From contig JANJXX010000004.1 of the NCBI GenBank assembly GCA_024720975.1, forward strand, positions 32,517 to 96,516: a stretch of DNA of 64,000 nucleotides, read 5' to 3'. How positions within the stretch are numbered: the first letter of the stretch is position 1; each line of letters opens with the position of its first letter. The notes beneath the pieces are model-generated. The model saw only the letters and a program-made list of their open reading frames with translations, was not told the DNA's origin and made no database searches. Made by a program: the position numbers and the translations under genes. Source of the DNA: Candidatus Panguiarchaeum symbiosum (lineage in GTDB: Archaea; Asgardarchaeota; Njordarchaeia; Njordarchaeales; Panguiarchaeaceae). Shown here piece after piece: positions 1-9,629 of this stretch.

Positions 1-1
1 C

Positions 2-994
2 TTCGTAGTAAATATTGCCGTATCTACAGCATTAATCTCCTGCGTTCCCAACATAGTCGTCGCCGCAACAGTTAAGCTTGACTATGGATTTTTCATAGCT
101 AACTTAGCACCAATAACCTTGGTGATGGTCCTAATCGTTTTCTATATTACACACTCTGTAATGCCACCAAGTAAATCTGTTGATCCATTACGAGCGCTCG
201 CTGTAGTGGATATGAATCCATGGTTATTCGTAAGAAGCAAGCTAGAATTCGCAATTTCATTCGCTAGCCTGGCAGGTTTCATCCTGGGCCTTCTACTTTT
301 GCGCACGCACGGACTTATCATTGCTACCGTGCTATTCGCCGCATTGGTGCTTGCAACTTTTCGTAGAGCTGATGAATTACTCCGTGATATTGATTGGGAT
401 ACAATCATATTCATCATGAGCTTCTACCTAATAGTTGGTGGTGTCGCTAAGCTAGGAATACTCAATATGCTTGCTGAAGGATTACTAGGGCTTGCTGGGA
501 GCAATATTTTCCTCCTATTGACAGTGTTGTATTGGCCAGCGTTGTTTATAAGTGGACTTTTGGAAGATCTTCTCTATGTGTTGCTGCTCATACCAATGTT
601 AAGCCAAATTCTACTTCAGCCCGGATTTGAAATTTACAGAGAGTTCTTCTGGATACTCTTAATACTGAGTTGTAACGTTGGAGGAGTAATGACTACTTAT
701 TCCTCACCATATAATCTCATAGGCCTCGCTATAGCTAAAAGAGCTGGCGAAGAAATATCCAGTAAGACATTCCACAAGATAAGCAAGAGAGCGTTTCCCA
801 TTGTCAGCGTCATTACATACGCCTACCTGGTTGCATTACTATACTTTAGAGAGTACATTGGCATAGGAATAGCGTTAGCAATCATAACTATGGTGCTCGT
901 AATAGTTCATCGACTCGTCGGTATCAGTAGACTCCTACGAAGTATAATCTCAGAAACTGTGAGAATCCTTAAAAAAAGAGTGATAAAAATTTAG
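2..994 (+). CDS. ArsB/NhaD/SLC13-type ion transporter, C-terminal part (5' truncated by window edge)
   Basis: Frame 2 stays open upstream of the listed ORF to base 2 (FVVNIAVSTALISCVPNIVVAATVKL...). Multi-TM protein with 'SCVPNIVVAA' resembling ArsB/NhaD permeases. Confidence 0.75.
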   Translation, partial: FVVNIAVSTALISCVPNIVVAATVKLDYGFFIANLAPITLVMVLIVFYITHSVMPPSKSVDPLRALAVVDMNPWLFVRSKLEFAISFASLAGFILGLLLLRTHGLIIATVLFAALVLATFRRADELLRDIDWDTIIFIMSFYLIVGGVAKLGILNMLAEGLLGLAGSNIFLLLTVLYWPALFISGLLEDLLYVLLLIPMLSQILLQPGFEIYREFFWILLILSCNVGGVMTTYSSPYNLIGLAIAKRAGEEISSKTFHKISKRAFPIVSVITYAYLVALLYFREYIGIGIALAIITMVLVIVHRLVGISRLLRSIISETVRILKKRVIKI

Positions 995-1600
995 CTATTC
1001 AATAGGCTTCTTTGGCTCAAGCGGCTCCCAGCCGAATTTAGCCCTAAAATCGTTCACCATTCTAATCGCTTTCTCCTTCGTCTCTGGGTCCATATGCTTA
1101 GATTTTAAGATCGCCATGAATAGAACCCATGTTCTAGCATTTATCACCTTCTTAGGAATGCCGTGATCATAATCCTCCTGGAGTTCCCTGATAATGGCAG
1201 CTACTTCCTCTATATCAGAAAGTCCTGGTTTGCCTATATCCCTAACCTCTCTACCCAGGTAAAGACTTCCCCTCTCTACAACAACAAATTTACCCATTTC
1301 ATAGGTAATCCTATTCTTGACTAACCTATCGTAGAATGTCCAGTTATCATAAACATTCGGAGCCCTCCTCTTTAACTCCGAGAGAACGAAAGACCTTACC
1401 GTCCTTGAGGTTACCTCCTTACTACCAGCAATCTTTTTCTCAACCCTATCGGCAATCTTCTCAGCAAGACTCCTTGAACCACCCGCTTTAACGATACTAG
1501 CAACGAGCTTCTCCCTATTATAGGGCTCAGCTGTTCCATCGACCTTCAAAATCATCGTCTCGATTTTTTCTTCCCTTCCTCTCTTAGCCAAAATTACCAC
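995..1600 (-). CDS. ATP-cone domain protein
   Basis: N-terminal 'ILKVDGTAEPYNREKLVASIVKAGGSRSLAEKIADRVEKKI' matches the ATP-cone pattern; 201 aa intact ORF. Confidence 0.75.
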   Translation of the reverse strand: MVILAKRGREEKIETMILKVDGTAEPYNREKLVASIVKAGGSRSLAEKIADRVEKKIAGSKEVTSRTVRSFVLSELKRRAPNVYDNWTFYDRLVKNRITYEMGKFVVVERGSLYLGREVRDIGKPGLSDIEEVAAIIRELQEDYDHGIPKKVINARTWVLFMAILKSKHMDPETKEKAIRMVNDFRAKFGWEPLEPKKPIE

Positions 1601-1693
1601 CAGTAAAAATTGGGACTACTTTCAAACAATGACTTTATATGATTATATATAAATAAGTTTAATTAGACGCACCCCCTTATAAGAAGTTGCTAT

Positions 1694-1756
1694 CAACTCT
1701 AAACCAATCTCAAACCGCTCTAAAACAACCAAGCTAGTCCAAGCCAGTTCAACCAA
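1694..1756. repeat. Short phased direct repeats (3 x 11 bp followed by 3 x 10 bp)
   Basis: caactctaaac/caatctcaaac/cgctctaaaac then aaccaagcta/gtccaagcca/gttcaaccaa, contiguous and intergenic. Confidence 0.6.
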
Positions 1757-1821
1757 CCTTTCTCCAGGCTATAGCTCCTCATGGACCAGTGATATTTACG
1801 ATTCCTAGAACCCCTTGACCC

Positions 1822-2040
1822 TTATGTATACAAATCTTCCTCTTCCTCCTCCCCTTCAGTAAGTCCCAATAGCATGTCTCCCAGATCGTCCAGCTTCCTG
1901 GCTATCTCATTTATGAGATCTATTGCCTCAGCAAGAACTTTATCATCAATACTCTCAACATTCTTAGCACTTTCAATAAGTTCGTAAACTTTACTCCGCA
2001 ATTCACGCAGAGAATTAAGCAAATCACTCAAGACCAGCAC
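1822..2040 (-). CDS. Small helical protein with acidic C-terminus, unknown function
   Basis: 72 aa ORF with amphipathic helical pattern and EEEEEDLYT tail; intergenic on both sides. Confidence 0.5.
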   Translation of the reverse strand: MLVLSDLLNSLRELRSKVYELIESAKNVESIDDKVLAEAIDLINEIARKLDDLGDMLLGLTEGEEEEEDLYT

Positions 2041-2312
2041 CAGCCAAACGAAACTTTACCATGCAAAATACTATCAAAAAAAGCCATATATAACTGAACT
2101 TATCGATAGAACCATAAACAACAAGAAATTCTCCGTTGCTTCGGAAGTATACAAAATTAATCTATTTCCAGCTCCTTGAGTCCTTTAAAAATGGAAGAGA
2201 AAGCGGGAGGTTTATGTTTATAGAGCTGCCCCTACCTCTTTATTGCCTCCTCATATTAGTACTTTTCTAGACATGCCTCTAACTTCATGACAATATCTAT
2301 TATCATGCGTGT

Positions 2313-3764
2313 CTAATACTCTCCGAGCTCTTTCTTATATATTTCTACTAGTTTTTCACCCCAGTTATCTATGTCTTTTAGTCTTCCTAGGAAGAATCTT
2401 AGGATTGGTGGTTCGTATACCCATTGTAATCCTTTTATTACTTCTCTGTTCTCGTATAGCCATACTAATCTATCTATCAAGTAATCTGCATGTGATTTCA
2501 AATATGTTCTTCTTGGAAATGCTATTCTTATTAGTTCTAGGTCTGGGTATATCTCTCTTCCATCTTTATCTCTATCCATTGATAGTGCTCCTCTCTCCAT
2601 TGATCTAATACCTGATGCTATGTAAAGTGCTGCTGCTAGTGATCCTGCAGGGTATTCGTTTCTCTTAACATGGGATAAGAATTCTACCGCGTCAATGTGA
2701 ACTCCTAAGCCCCCTGGTGGTAGTATTACTGGTATTCCTCTTTTATCGAGTTCTCTAACAGTATAGTTTATTAACTCTAGCTCTGACCCTATGATACTCT
2801 CATCAATCATTTCTCTTAGTCCAACAGCCATTGCTGCAATCTCTCTAGTACTCATGCCCCCATACGTTAAGAATCCCTCGTATACTGGTACATGGACAAT
2901 TAATTTCTCGTAAAGCTCCCTATTATTAGTTGCTATTAGCCCTCCTCTAACTGATGGCGCTTTTCTGGCACTCATATATACTAAATCAGCGTAGCTCACA
3001 AATTCTCTAAGTATGCTAGCTAAGCTTTTAGACTTATAGCCCGGCTCCCTCTCCCTTATAAAGTATACGTTCCAATCTATCATACTAGCGTCTAGTACAA
3101 GTAGGACATTATATTTATCACAGAGCTCTCTCACCTCCTTAATATTCCTCATAGATACGGGTTGCCCTCCAAGGAGATTAGCTACAGCTTCTATTCTAAC
3201 AAATGGAACTCTATTACCAAACCTTCTAAGAATATCTTCAAGCCTCTCAATATCAATGTCACCTTTAAATGGGTATGTACTCCTCTTATCTAAGGCCTCC
3301 TTGACTGGAATCTCTATTATCTCACCACCAGCAAGCTCTATATGGGCTTTAGTTGTTGTGAAATGATAATTCATAGGTACAATACTACCTTGCTTTACGA
3401 GAACCTTAGATATGATGTGTTCAGCGGCTCTACCTTGATGAACTGGTATAACATATTTAAAACCCATAAGCTCTTCTACAACACTTGAAAGCTCGTAATA
3501 CGACCTACTACCAGCATATGCGTCTTGAGCAGATATCATAGCTGCGATTTGCTTATCACTCATAGCATTAACGCCACTATCAGTAAGCATATCTATGAAT
3601 ACATCGTCAGCCTTTAAGAGGAAAGTGTTCCAGCCAGCCTCTCTAATGGCCTTAAGCCTTAAATCGATAGGTGGAAGGCTTAACTTCTCAAAAACTCTGA
3701 TCCTAAACCCGTCAACCTTAAGGAGTCCGCCATCATGAGACTTGACAACGATCAAGTTGAACAC
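2313..3764 (-). CDS. tnaA: Tryptophanase / beta-eliminating lyase (PLP-dependent)
   Basis: 'DMLTDSGVNAMSDKQIAAMISAQDAYAGSRSYYEL', 'PVHQGRAAEHI' and 'YMSARKAPSVRGGLIATN' are characteristic of tryptophanase/tyrosine phenol-lyase. Confidence 0.9.
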   Translation of the reverse strand: MFNLIVVKSHDGGLLKVDGFRIRVFEKLSLPPIDLRLKAIREAGWNTFLLKADDVFIDMLTDSGVNAMSDKQIAAMISAQDAYAGSRSYYELSSVVEELMGFKYVIPVHQGRAAEHIISKVLVKQGSIVPMNYHFTTTKAHIELAGGEIIEIPVKEALDKRSTYPFKGDIDIERLEDILRRFGNRVPFVRIEAVANLLGGQPVSMRNIKEVRELCDKYNVLLVLDASMIDWNVYFIREREPGYKSKSLASILREFVSYADLVYMSARKAPSVRGGLIATNNRELYEKLIVHVPVYEGFLTYGGMSTREIAAMAVGLREMIDESIIGSELELINYTVRELDKRGIPVILPPGGLGVHIDAVEFLSHVKRNEYPAGSLAAALYIASGIRSMERGALSMDRDKDGREIYPDLELIRIAFPRRTYLKSHADYLIDRLVWLYENREVIKGLQWVYEPPILRFFLGRLKDIDNWGEKLVEIYKKELGEY

Positions 3765-3924
3765 CTAAACGCAGCTGGCCGTACATGATGATATAGCACT
3801 TATAAATTCGTTGTCATACATAGTAGACTCTAGTGGGATGACTGAGTTATATTGAACTAAGTGGTAACGTGGCTGAAGGACTGTTTTCTTTGCAAAAGTT
3901 TTCAAGCTGTTTTGACTACTATAC

Positions 3925-4115
3925 GTACTTGGAATTAAAAATGCCCCACCCCAATGACGGCAAAATAGCCATCAGGACGGAAGGATATACCTATCCCTCG
4001 AAGCGGGCTCAGTGGTGCTCGTCGATGTAGCTCCCAATGAGCCTACAGTAGGTGGCAAGAACTAGGGGTGAGCCCCGTGTTGATAGTATCGTGCTATCTA
4101 AAAACACCTAAACAA
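3925..4115 (+). mobile_element. Decayed IS200/IS605-type TnpB 3' end / omegaRNA-like remnant (tentative)
   Basis: One frame reads ...GSVVLVDVAPNEPTVGGKN*, resembling archaeal TnpB C-termini, followed by GC-rich 'aggggtgagccccgtg' and a gatag...ctatc hairpin. No intact tnpB is upstream. Confidence 0.45.
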
Positions 4116-4127
4116 ACCTGAACAATT
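4098..4127. repeat. Three 10-bp direct repeats (ctaaaaacac/ctaaacaaac/ctgaacaatt)
   Basis: Read directly; similar in composition to the array at 1694-1756. Confidence 0.5.
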
Positions 4128-4339
4128 AACACGAGCAACTACCCGAAACTTGGTCAACCTATCCCTGTAGGTTACCTTTGCATCTATATTAAGTTTAGCA
4201 AAAGTTCATTAACCTCTTTTTTGAGATTCTAAATGCAAGAAACTCCACTGTCGAAGTCCCTCACAATTTTTGTTACATCAAAAATGGGACTCGAACTTGA
4301 AGGAATAGGAGGATTCAATAAGCTTTTGGTGATGAATGT

Positions 4340-5088
4340 ATGGAAAAAGGCCAAAAGGAAGCCAGGATAGGTTTAGGTAGTGAGGAAGATATAGTTCGTA
4401 GAATAAATACTGATGACATATTCAAGAATTCGTTGAGAGAGTGCATGATTACTCTTGGCTTTAATCCTAAAGGGGAAATTACTACATACAAAGATAATGT
4501 AAAAACAGATATTTTCATAAAGATAAATGGTGAAATCGGCGCAAGTGTAAAATCGAGCACAGGGACAAGTTTTCATCATCTTGATAGGAGACGTCTCGAA
4601 GACTGGAGGGATTTATTAAGTATGCCGAATGACATTTTTGAGATTATAAAGGAAGCAATACTACGGGTTGCTAGAAATTCGAGGGATAAATTTATACTGG
4701 AGGCAGACAGACCCAAAATAAAGGAATTCTTTGCTAAGCATCTTAAATCTATAATAAATGAAGTTTTCACGAAGGGAGAGGAGAGTTTAAGGCTGTTGAT
4801 GATAAACGATAAACGAATCAGGAAAATTTATATTTTTAGAATGGATGATGTCCTCAATTTTTGTATGAGAATGCTAATAATAACATAAACTTTAGTAACA
4901 AAGGAATTATCAAGCTTGGAGACTTCATTACGGTCCAGAGAAAAGGTGGAAATGGAAGACATATAACTATTCCTAAAACTGATTGGGAACATCCAGGTAA
5001 TCAATTGCAATTCAAGTTTTCACCTTTAAATTTTGTGGAATTTATCCTGAAAACAAACGCCATTAAGTTTTGTACAATTGAATATTGA
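4340..5088 (+). pseudogene. Type II restriction endonuclease-like gene split by a frameshift
   Basis: ORF 4340-4888 carries 'DIFIKINGEIGASVKSSTGTSFHHLDRRRLEDWRDLLSMP', PD-(D/E)xK REase-like. ORF 4861-5088 (YENANNNINFSNKGIIKLGDFITVQRKGG...) continues it in another frame. One added T in the 5-T run at 4858-4862 would fuse them. Confidence 0.7.
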
Positions 5089-7144
5089 ACTTGTGATTAG
5101 ATAGTATCTGATACAGTTCCTCAACTTTTTTTTCAGGGTTTTCTATTTTGATTGCCTCAGCTATAGATAAATCAAGCCTGTACCTATACTCCTTATTTAG
5201 TTGATCCCAGAAGGATGGTAAAGGTGTATTTAATATATCGTTAACGCTTTTACACAACTTAAAAGTGCTTTCTTCACCAATCACACTTACGTTGATCATA
5301 GGCAATTCTAGGTAATCATTTTCTAGGAACCTTGTCCATGTCTCCGAAATTTTTCTACCTAACAACATGAGTATTGAAATAAAAATCGTACTGTTAAACC
5401 AACCGGCAAGGAGCTTAGCAGTTACTTCATTCTCATCTTTGATTATATAAAAATTTTTAGACGCAGCTATTTTCTCCTTGGTATAATTCGCAAAAACTCC
5501 TCGCCGCTTAAACATCAAATCTACTTTATCTGGTATGAATACATGCCCGAATGGTTTTTTTGTTATCATTTGCCTGTGAACATGACTGTACCAGTATTTG
5601 CCATACGCATTTATAGCTGGCTTTGCCGTGCCAGATTTAATTCCCCACTTGATGTAATGTTGCAGGTCTTCCGGTAGGCTATCTAGCTTTACTGGAGGAA
5701 TAGATAGCATGTAGCTGTCTACATTCGCTTCAATGAGATAGCTATAAAGACTTGGTTTACGGAGGGTTTTTATTAAGAATTCTTTACTCAACGCCAATCT
5801 AACTTTGCTTTTAACATTTTCTACTACTACAAACTTTTCATCTTCTTTTAAGATACGCCATTCCACATTTGGGATAAAAAAGAATTCCGGTCCATACATT
5901 TCAACCCCTCTAATAATACTTCTTTTACCTAGAACATCTTTCCAGTGTCCCAATGTACCGTTTTTTAGCCCCTGTTTAAATACATCGACTACGATGTCTC
6001 TAAGTTTATTTTCTCCGAAAAGAGCCAACCAGTTAATATCCAAGAATTGAGGCAAATCATGAATGTTAAATGAATTTACTTCATGATTCGATTTATGTTT
6101 ACCCATGATAATTTTGACGCATTCTTCTATATTGCCATTTAATTCGGCAAATACCGTTAGTCTATTTCTGTTAGGCCTTTTAATCGCTACTATGATGACT
6201 TCTTTGAATCCGCTATCTTCCGAAAATGACGGCCTGGATGCACACTCTATCACTGCAAGAACATCATAATTCTTCCTCAAAAGGGATTTATATCCTCTTC
6301 CATATATTGTATAAAATGTAGATGCTGGAAGAACGGATACTATTAAACCATCTTTGTTTAATGCGTAGTCTGATAGAAACATTGACAATGTTTGAAGGCT
6401 GGCTTCTTTCCTAGTAATATATTCTCCATAACCTAATCCGTTTATGACTTTAAATAGATAGCCTCGGTAACTTTTTTCTAGGTATTTCCACCTAGTGAAA
6501 GGTGGATTTGTTAAAATGATATCCGCTTTCGGTAAGTTTGTCGGAGTAAGTTGGGATAGAGCTTCAGGTATCTTCTTAAACGCATCTCCTACTATCACAT
6601 TAATAAGGTCTTTCCTCCCTTTTGTTGCAGAGAGTAGTGCTGCATATGCAACTAAGGCAGGTAGAGGTAACGGTTCAATACCCCAAACCATTTGTAATCT
6701 TTCTGTTCCTATCTTCTGAATCATTGTTGTTAATGTGCGTGCTGAACCAAGGAATGGGTCTGCAAGAACTATTTTTTTGTTTTTGAAAGTATCTAGATAT
6801 TCACATGCTACACACGCCATGAGGCGAGTGCCCTGATCGACTGTATAATAAGCTGCAAACCTTTTTCTCTTAGCTTGTGGTATTAACTTTTGTACCTGAG
6901 TTTGGCATTCATTGATAGAAATATCCACTTTTGGTAATTTAGATTCAATAAATTTAATTTCATCAGAGTTCAGCCTTTCCAAATTAGGCAGTACCGGAGC
7001 ATCCCAATCTTTCAGTGATTCTAGACTTCTATCTTTGCTATATTGTAATATAACCTTTAAGCTGGCTATGAAAATTTTAAAATTGTCAGGAGTAGCAGGT
7101 TCTATACCTAGCTTTTGAAGTATTCTGCTTTGCTTCATATTCAC
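5063..7144 (-). CDS. N6-adenine DNA methyltransferase (type II-like)
   Basis: 'KRFAAYYTVDQGTRLMA', 'LADPFLGSARTL' and catalytic 'ILTNPPFTRW'; 693 aa; convergent with the REase-like gene. Confidence 0.88.
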   Translation of the reverse strand: MNMKQSRILQKLGIEPATPDNFKIFIASLKVILQYSKDRSLESLKDWDAPVLPNLERLNSDEIKFIESKLPKVDISINECQTQVQKLIPQAKRKRFAAYYTVDQGTRLMACVACEYLDTFKNKKIVLADPFLGSARTLTTMIQKIGTERLQMVWGIEPLPLPALVAYAALLSATKGRKDLINVIVGDAFKKIPEALSQLTPTNLPKADIILTNPPFTRWKYLEKSYRGYLFKVINGLGYGEYITRKEASLQTLSMFLSDYALNKDGLIVSVLPASTFYTIYGRGYKSLLRKNYDVLAVIECASRPSFSEDSGFKEVIIVAIKRPNRNRLTVFAELNGNIEECVKIIMGKHKSNHEVNSFNIHDLPQFLDINWLALFGENKLRDIVVDVFKQGLKNGTLGHWKDVLGKRSIIRGVEMYGPEFFFIPNVEWRILKEDEKFVVVENVKSKVRLALSKEFLIKTLRKPSLYSYLIEANVDSYMLSIPPVKLDSLPEDLQHYIKWGIKSGTAKPAINAYGKYWYSHVHRQMITKKPFGHVFIPDKVDLMFKRRGVFANYTKEKIAASKNFYIIKDENEVTAKLLAGWFNSTIFISILMLLGRKISETWTRFLENDYLELPMINVSVIGEESTFKLCKSVNDILNTPLPSFWDQLNKEYRYRLDLSIAEAIKIENPEKKVEELYQILSNHKFNIQLYKT

Positions 7145-7230
7145 TTCACTTTCTTCTTTTCTCTCTCATTCGGATTAGATTTTCAACAAGCCTGAAAGAG
7201 AGCTATAGAAATCCTCACATTGCGCCACCC

Positions 7231-7500
7231 CTAGGCACTTCTTAGCGCATGTGTTGCCCTCTTACCTGAGAGATCGCTGCACTCACTAAAGTATTTTACA
7301 AGCCCATCACTTAGGATTCGGTTACTGCTATTCCCGGCGCTGCAAGTTGATGTGGGCCTATCCCTAACCGCTATCCAGAGTCTAACAGCCTCCTCAAGCA
7401 CTCTAGAAATCGAACCCTTCCCTCCTCCAAAACGCCTGGCTACCTCAGTCCTAAACCCCCTCTTCAGATTATCTAGAAGCATGAAGACGATCCTGCCCAT
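7231..7500 (-). CDS. Ribbon-helix-helix-like DNA-binding/antitoxin-type protein
   Basis: 'LLDNLKRGFRTEVARRFGGGKGSISRVLEEAVRLWI' resembles archaeal RHH proteins; the C-terminal half is low-complexity and uncertain. Confidence 0.5.
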   Translation of the reverse strand: MGRIVFMLLDNLKRGFRTEVARRFGGGKGSISRVLEEAVRLWIAVRDRPTSTCSAGNSSNRILSDGLVKYFSECSDLSGKRATHALRSA

Positions 7501-7517
7501 ACTTTCACCATTGTCGG

Positions 7518-7614
7518 ATAGTTAACACTTTATAACCATCCATTCCACCTCAACCTTAAAGACTTTGTAGGTGACTTTTGTCACCAACAGTAAAAATGTT
7601 ATAAAGTTAACTAT
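7518..7614. promoter_or_regulatory. Nested inverted repeats upstream of the RHH-like gene (operator-like)
   Basis: Outer arms atagttaacactttataac (7518-7536) and gttataaagttaactat (7598-7614); inner perfect GGTGAC-TTTT-GTCACC (7570-7585). Confidence 0.6.
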
Positions 7615-7965
7615 TTTGAAACTGCTGACATACCCCAACATAGACAACGTTTCACTTATGTATTTATCTATACAAACTCTTATCTACTTGTGTACCTATT
7701 TACATATGTTTAGACTACTTTAAAACTTTAAAAGATTCCACTGACCCCCTCTCTGCACTGAATGACGGATTTGTGAAGGTTTAAGGATATCAATCAAGAT
7801 AGCTATCTGAAGAGCCTGAATCATCTAAACTATAACTAAATTGATTTCGATAAGTCCCCCATGTAGGAACCCATGAATTGGCTTATGCTAAGTGACACAT
7901 TACATGGCGAAGTATGAGACTCTTCTTATCCTTCTCCTGAAATGTTGAGTGTATATGATGAAACA

Positions 7966-8008
7966 GTTACAACTGAAAGCCCAACCTTTAGAGCGAAGGA
8001 GGTCAGCT
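7966..8008 (+). repeat. Dispersed hairpin repeat copy A
   Basis: gttacaactgaaagcccaacctttagagcgaaggaggtcagct; aligns with copies at 12195, 13326 and 48435. Confidence 0.6.
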
Positions 8009-8192
8009 ATTCGTGGTACTTAAGTATCAAATGATACTCATGTCAAAAGTTGTAAGTGAAGGTGTGTACCTCTAAAACTTTTTTGTATAAGTGTTTTTGA
8101 TCATCGTCTGGCAACATCACAAGTAAAATTCAGCGAAATCATGCGTAATGTTTATAATGGTAGGGTTTAGTTTGATCGCTGCGAAGGTTGTT

Positions 8193-9593
8193 CTATGTTT
8201 TCTTTTCTCGCATGGAGACGCTTGAGGCTACTACGAGTGGGTCCCATACTGGTGAGAATGGTGGTGCGTAGCCGAAGTCAATGTAGAATATGTCGTCTAT
8301 TGTCAAGCCTGCGTAGAGTGCTGTGGCAATTGTGTTTATCCTGCTCATCATGCCGGCTCCAACGATTTGTCCTCCTAGTAGCTTTCTTGTGTTTTCATCG
8401 TAGATTAATTTGGCGGTGATTTTTGCTGCGTCTGGGTAATAGGAGGGTTTGTTTAGCCCTTCTATTTTCACGCTCTTAACGTTATAGCCTTCGGCTTTTG
8501 CCTCTTTTGTGTTAAGTCCAGTATATCCTATCTCTAGATCGAAGAATTTGATGAATGAGGTACCGACAGCGCCTTTCATTTCCATGTATGCTCCGGCTAC
8601 GTTAGCTCCAGCGACTCTGCCCATTTTGTTTGCTATTTGGGCTAGAGGGAACCAGTCTGGCTTTCCTGTCACGATGTTTGTCATTTCGGCTACATCTCCT
8701 GCGGCATACACATTCTCTAGATTTGTTTGCATTCTTGGATTGACTTTGATTGTATTCTTGAACCCAAATTTCAGTGGAGATCCAGTGAGCATGTCTGTGT
8801 TTGGCTCTATACCAATGCCAACTATGACTATGTCAGCTGGATATTCTCCTTTGTTTGTTATGACTTTTTGAACCCGCTGTTCTCCTTCAAAGGCAATGAC
8901 TTCTTCCTCTTTATGTAGTTCAATGCCTTTATTTAGCAATTCTTTTTCAACGAGCTCGCTCATGTCGTCATCGAGCTTAGATAATACTTTTGAACCATGT
9001 GTAATTACAGTTACTCTCTTTCCTTGTCGTAAGAATGCGTCGGAGAATTCAATGCCTAGTGGTCCTGCTCCTATCAAAACCACGTTTTTGCAATTCTTTA
9101 GGTCCTTTTTTATTGGTATACCATCATCTATATGTCTAATGTAATACACACCATTTAGATCTTCCCCATCTACTTTCAATCTACGTGGTTTTGAGCCCAT
9201 TGCTAAGATGAGGTAGTCATATTCAAATTCAAGTTCTTTATCATCGCTTAGAGCATAAACTTTGCATGATGAGAAATCAAACTTGTAGGCTCTAGTTCTT
9301 AAGTATATTTTGAGTCCCCTTTCTTTTTCCAGAAATTCTGCAGGGTAATGCACGAGTTTTGATTCATCGTCAAAGAAGCCGCCTAAGAAGAATGGTAAAG
9401 CGCAGGGAGCATGTGAAACATGATTTTTGGCTTCAAGAACTATGACTTCAAGCTCTGGGCTTGTCCTTTTTGCTTTTGCTGCGGCAGCCATGCCAGCTGC
9501 TCCCCCACCAACGACTACAACTCTCTTAGGAGCCACTTTGATTCCCCTAGACTTTTTAATCCAAAAATCACTGTTTGAAGTTAAGAGGCGCAA
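8193..9593 (-). CDS. CoA-disulfide reductase / NADH oxidase-like flavoprotein
   Basis: FAD motif 'VVVVGGGAAGMAAAAKAKR', redox Cys in 'SHAPCALPFFLGG', NAD motif 'VVLIGAGPLGIEFSDAF', 'VYAAGDVAE'. Confidence 0.88.
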   Translation of the reverse strand: MRLLTSNSDFWIKKSRGIKVAPKRVVVVGGGAAGMAAAAKAKRTSPELEVIVLEAKNHVSHAPCALPFFLGGFFDDESKLVHYPAEFLEKERGLKIYLRTRAYKFDFSSCKVYALSDDKELEFEYDYLILAMGSKPRRLKVDGEDLNGVYYIRHIDDGIPIKKDLKNCKNVVLIGAGPLGIEFSDAFLRQGKRVTVITHGSKVLSKLDDDMSELVEKELLNKGIELHKEEEVIAFEGEQRVQKVITNKGEYPADIVIVGIGIEPNTDMLTGSPLKFGFKNTIKVNPRMQTNLENVYAAGDVAEMTNIVTGKPDWFPLAQIANKMGRVAGANVAGAYMEMKGAVGTSFIKFFDLEIGYTGLNTKEAKAEGYNVKSVKIEGLNKPSYYPDAAKITAKLIYDENTRKLLGGQIVGAGMMSRINTIATALYAGLTIDDIFYIDFGYAPPFSPVWDPLVVASSVSMREKKT

Positions 9594-9629
9594 AATGTAC
9601 GCAAAATATTATTATAAGCTCTAACTTTC

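Noticed and set aside
142-417. Many short ORFs antisense to or out of frame with strong genes (e.g. 142-417, 2309-2608, 8509-8871, 20230-20742, 27872-28270, 45796-46128)
   Set aside because: They lie inside confident genes on the other strand or frame and read as low-complexity Ser/Leu-rich shadow translations without motifs.
3786-3844. C/D-box sRNA-like ATGATGA...CTGA spacing
   Set aside because: No internal C'/D' boxes or terminal stem; such short motifs are expected by chance.
4273-4300. tRNA T-loop-like sequence on the minus strand (AAGTTCGAGTCCCATT)
   Set aside because: The flanking bases do not form a T-stem and no acceptor or anticodon arm is visible; probably chance similarity.
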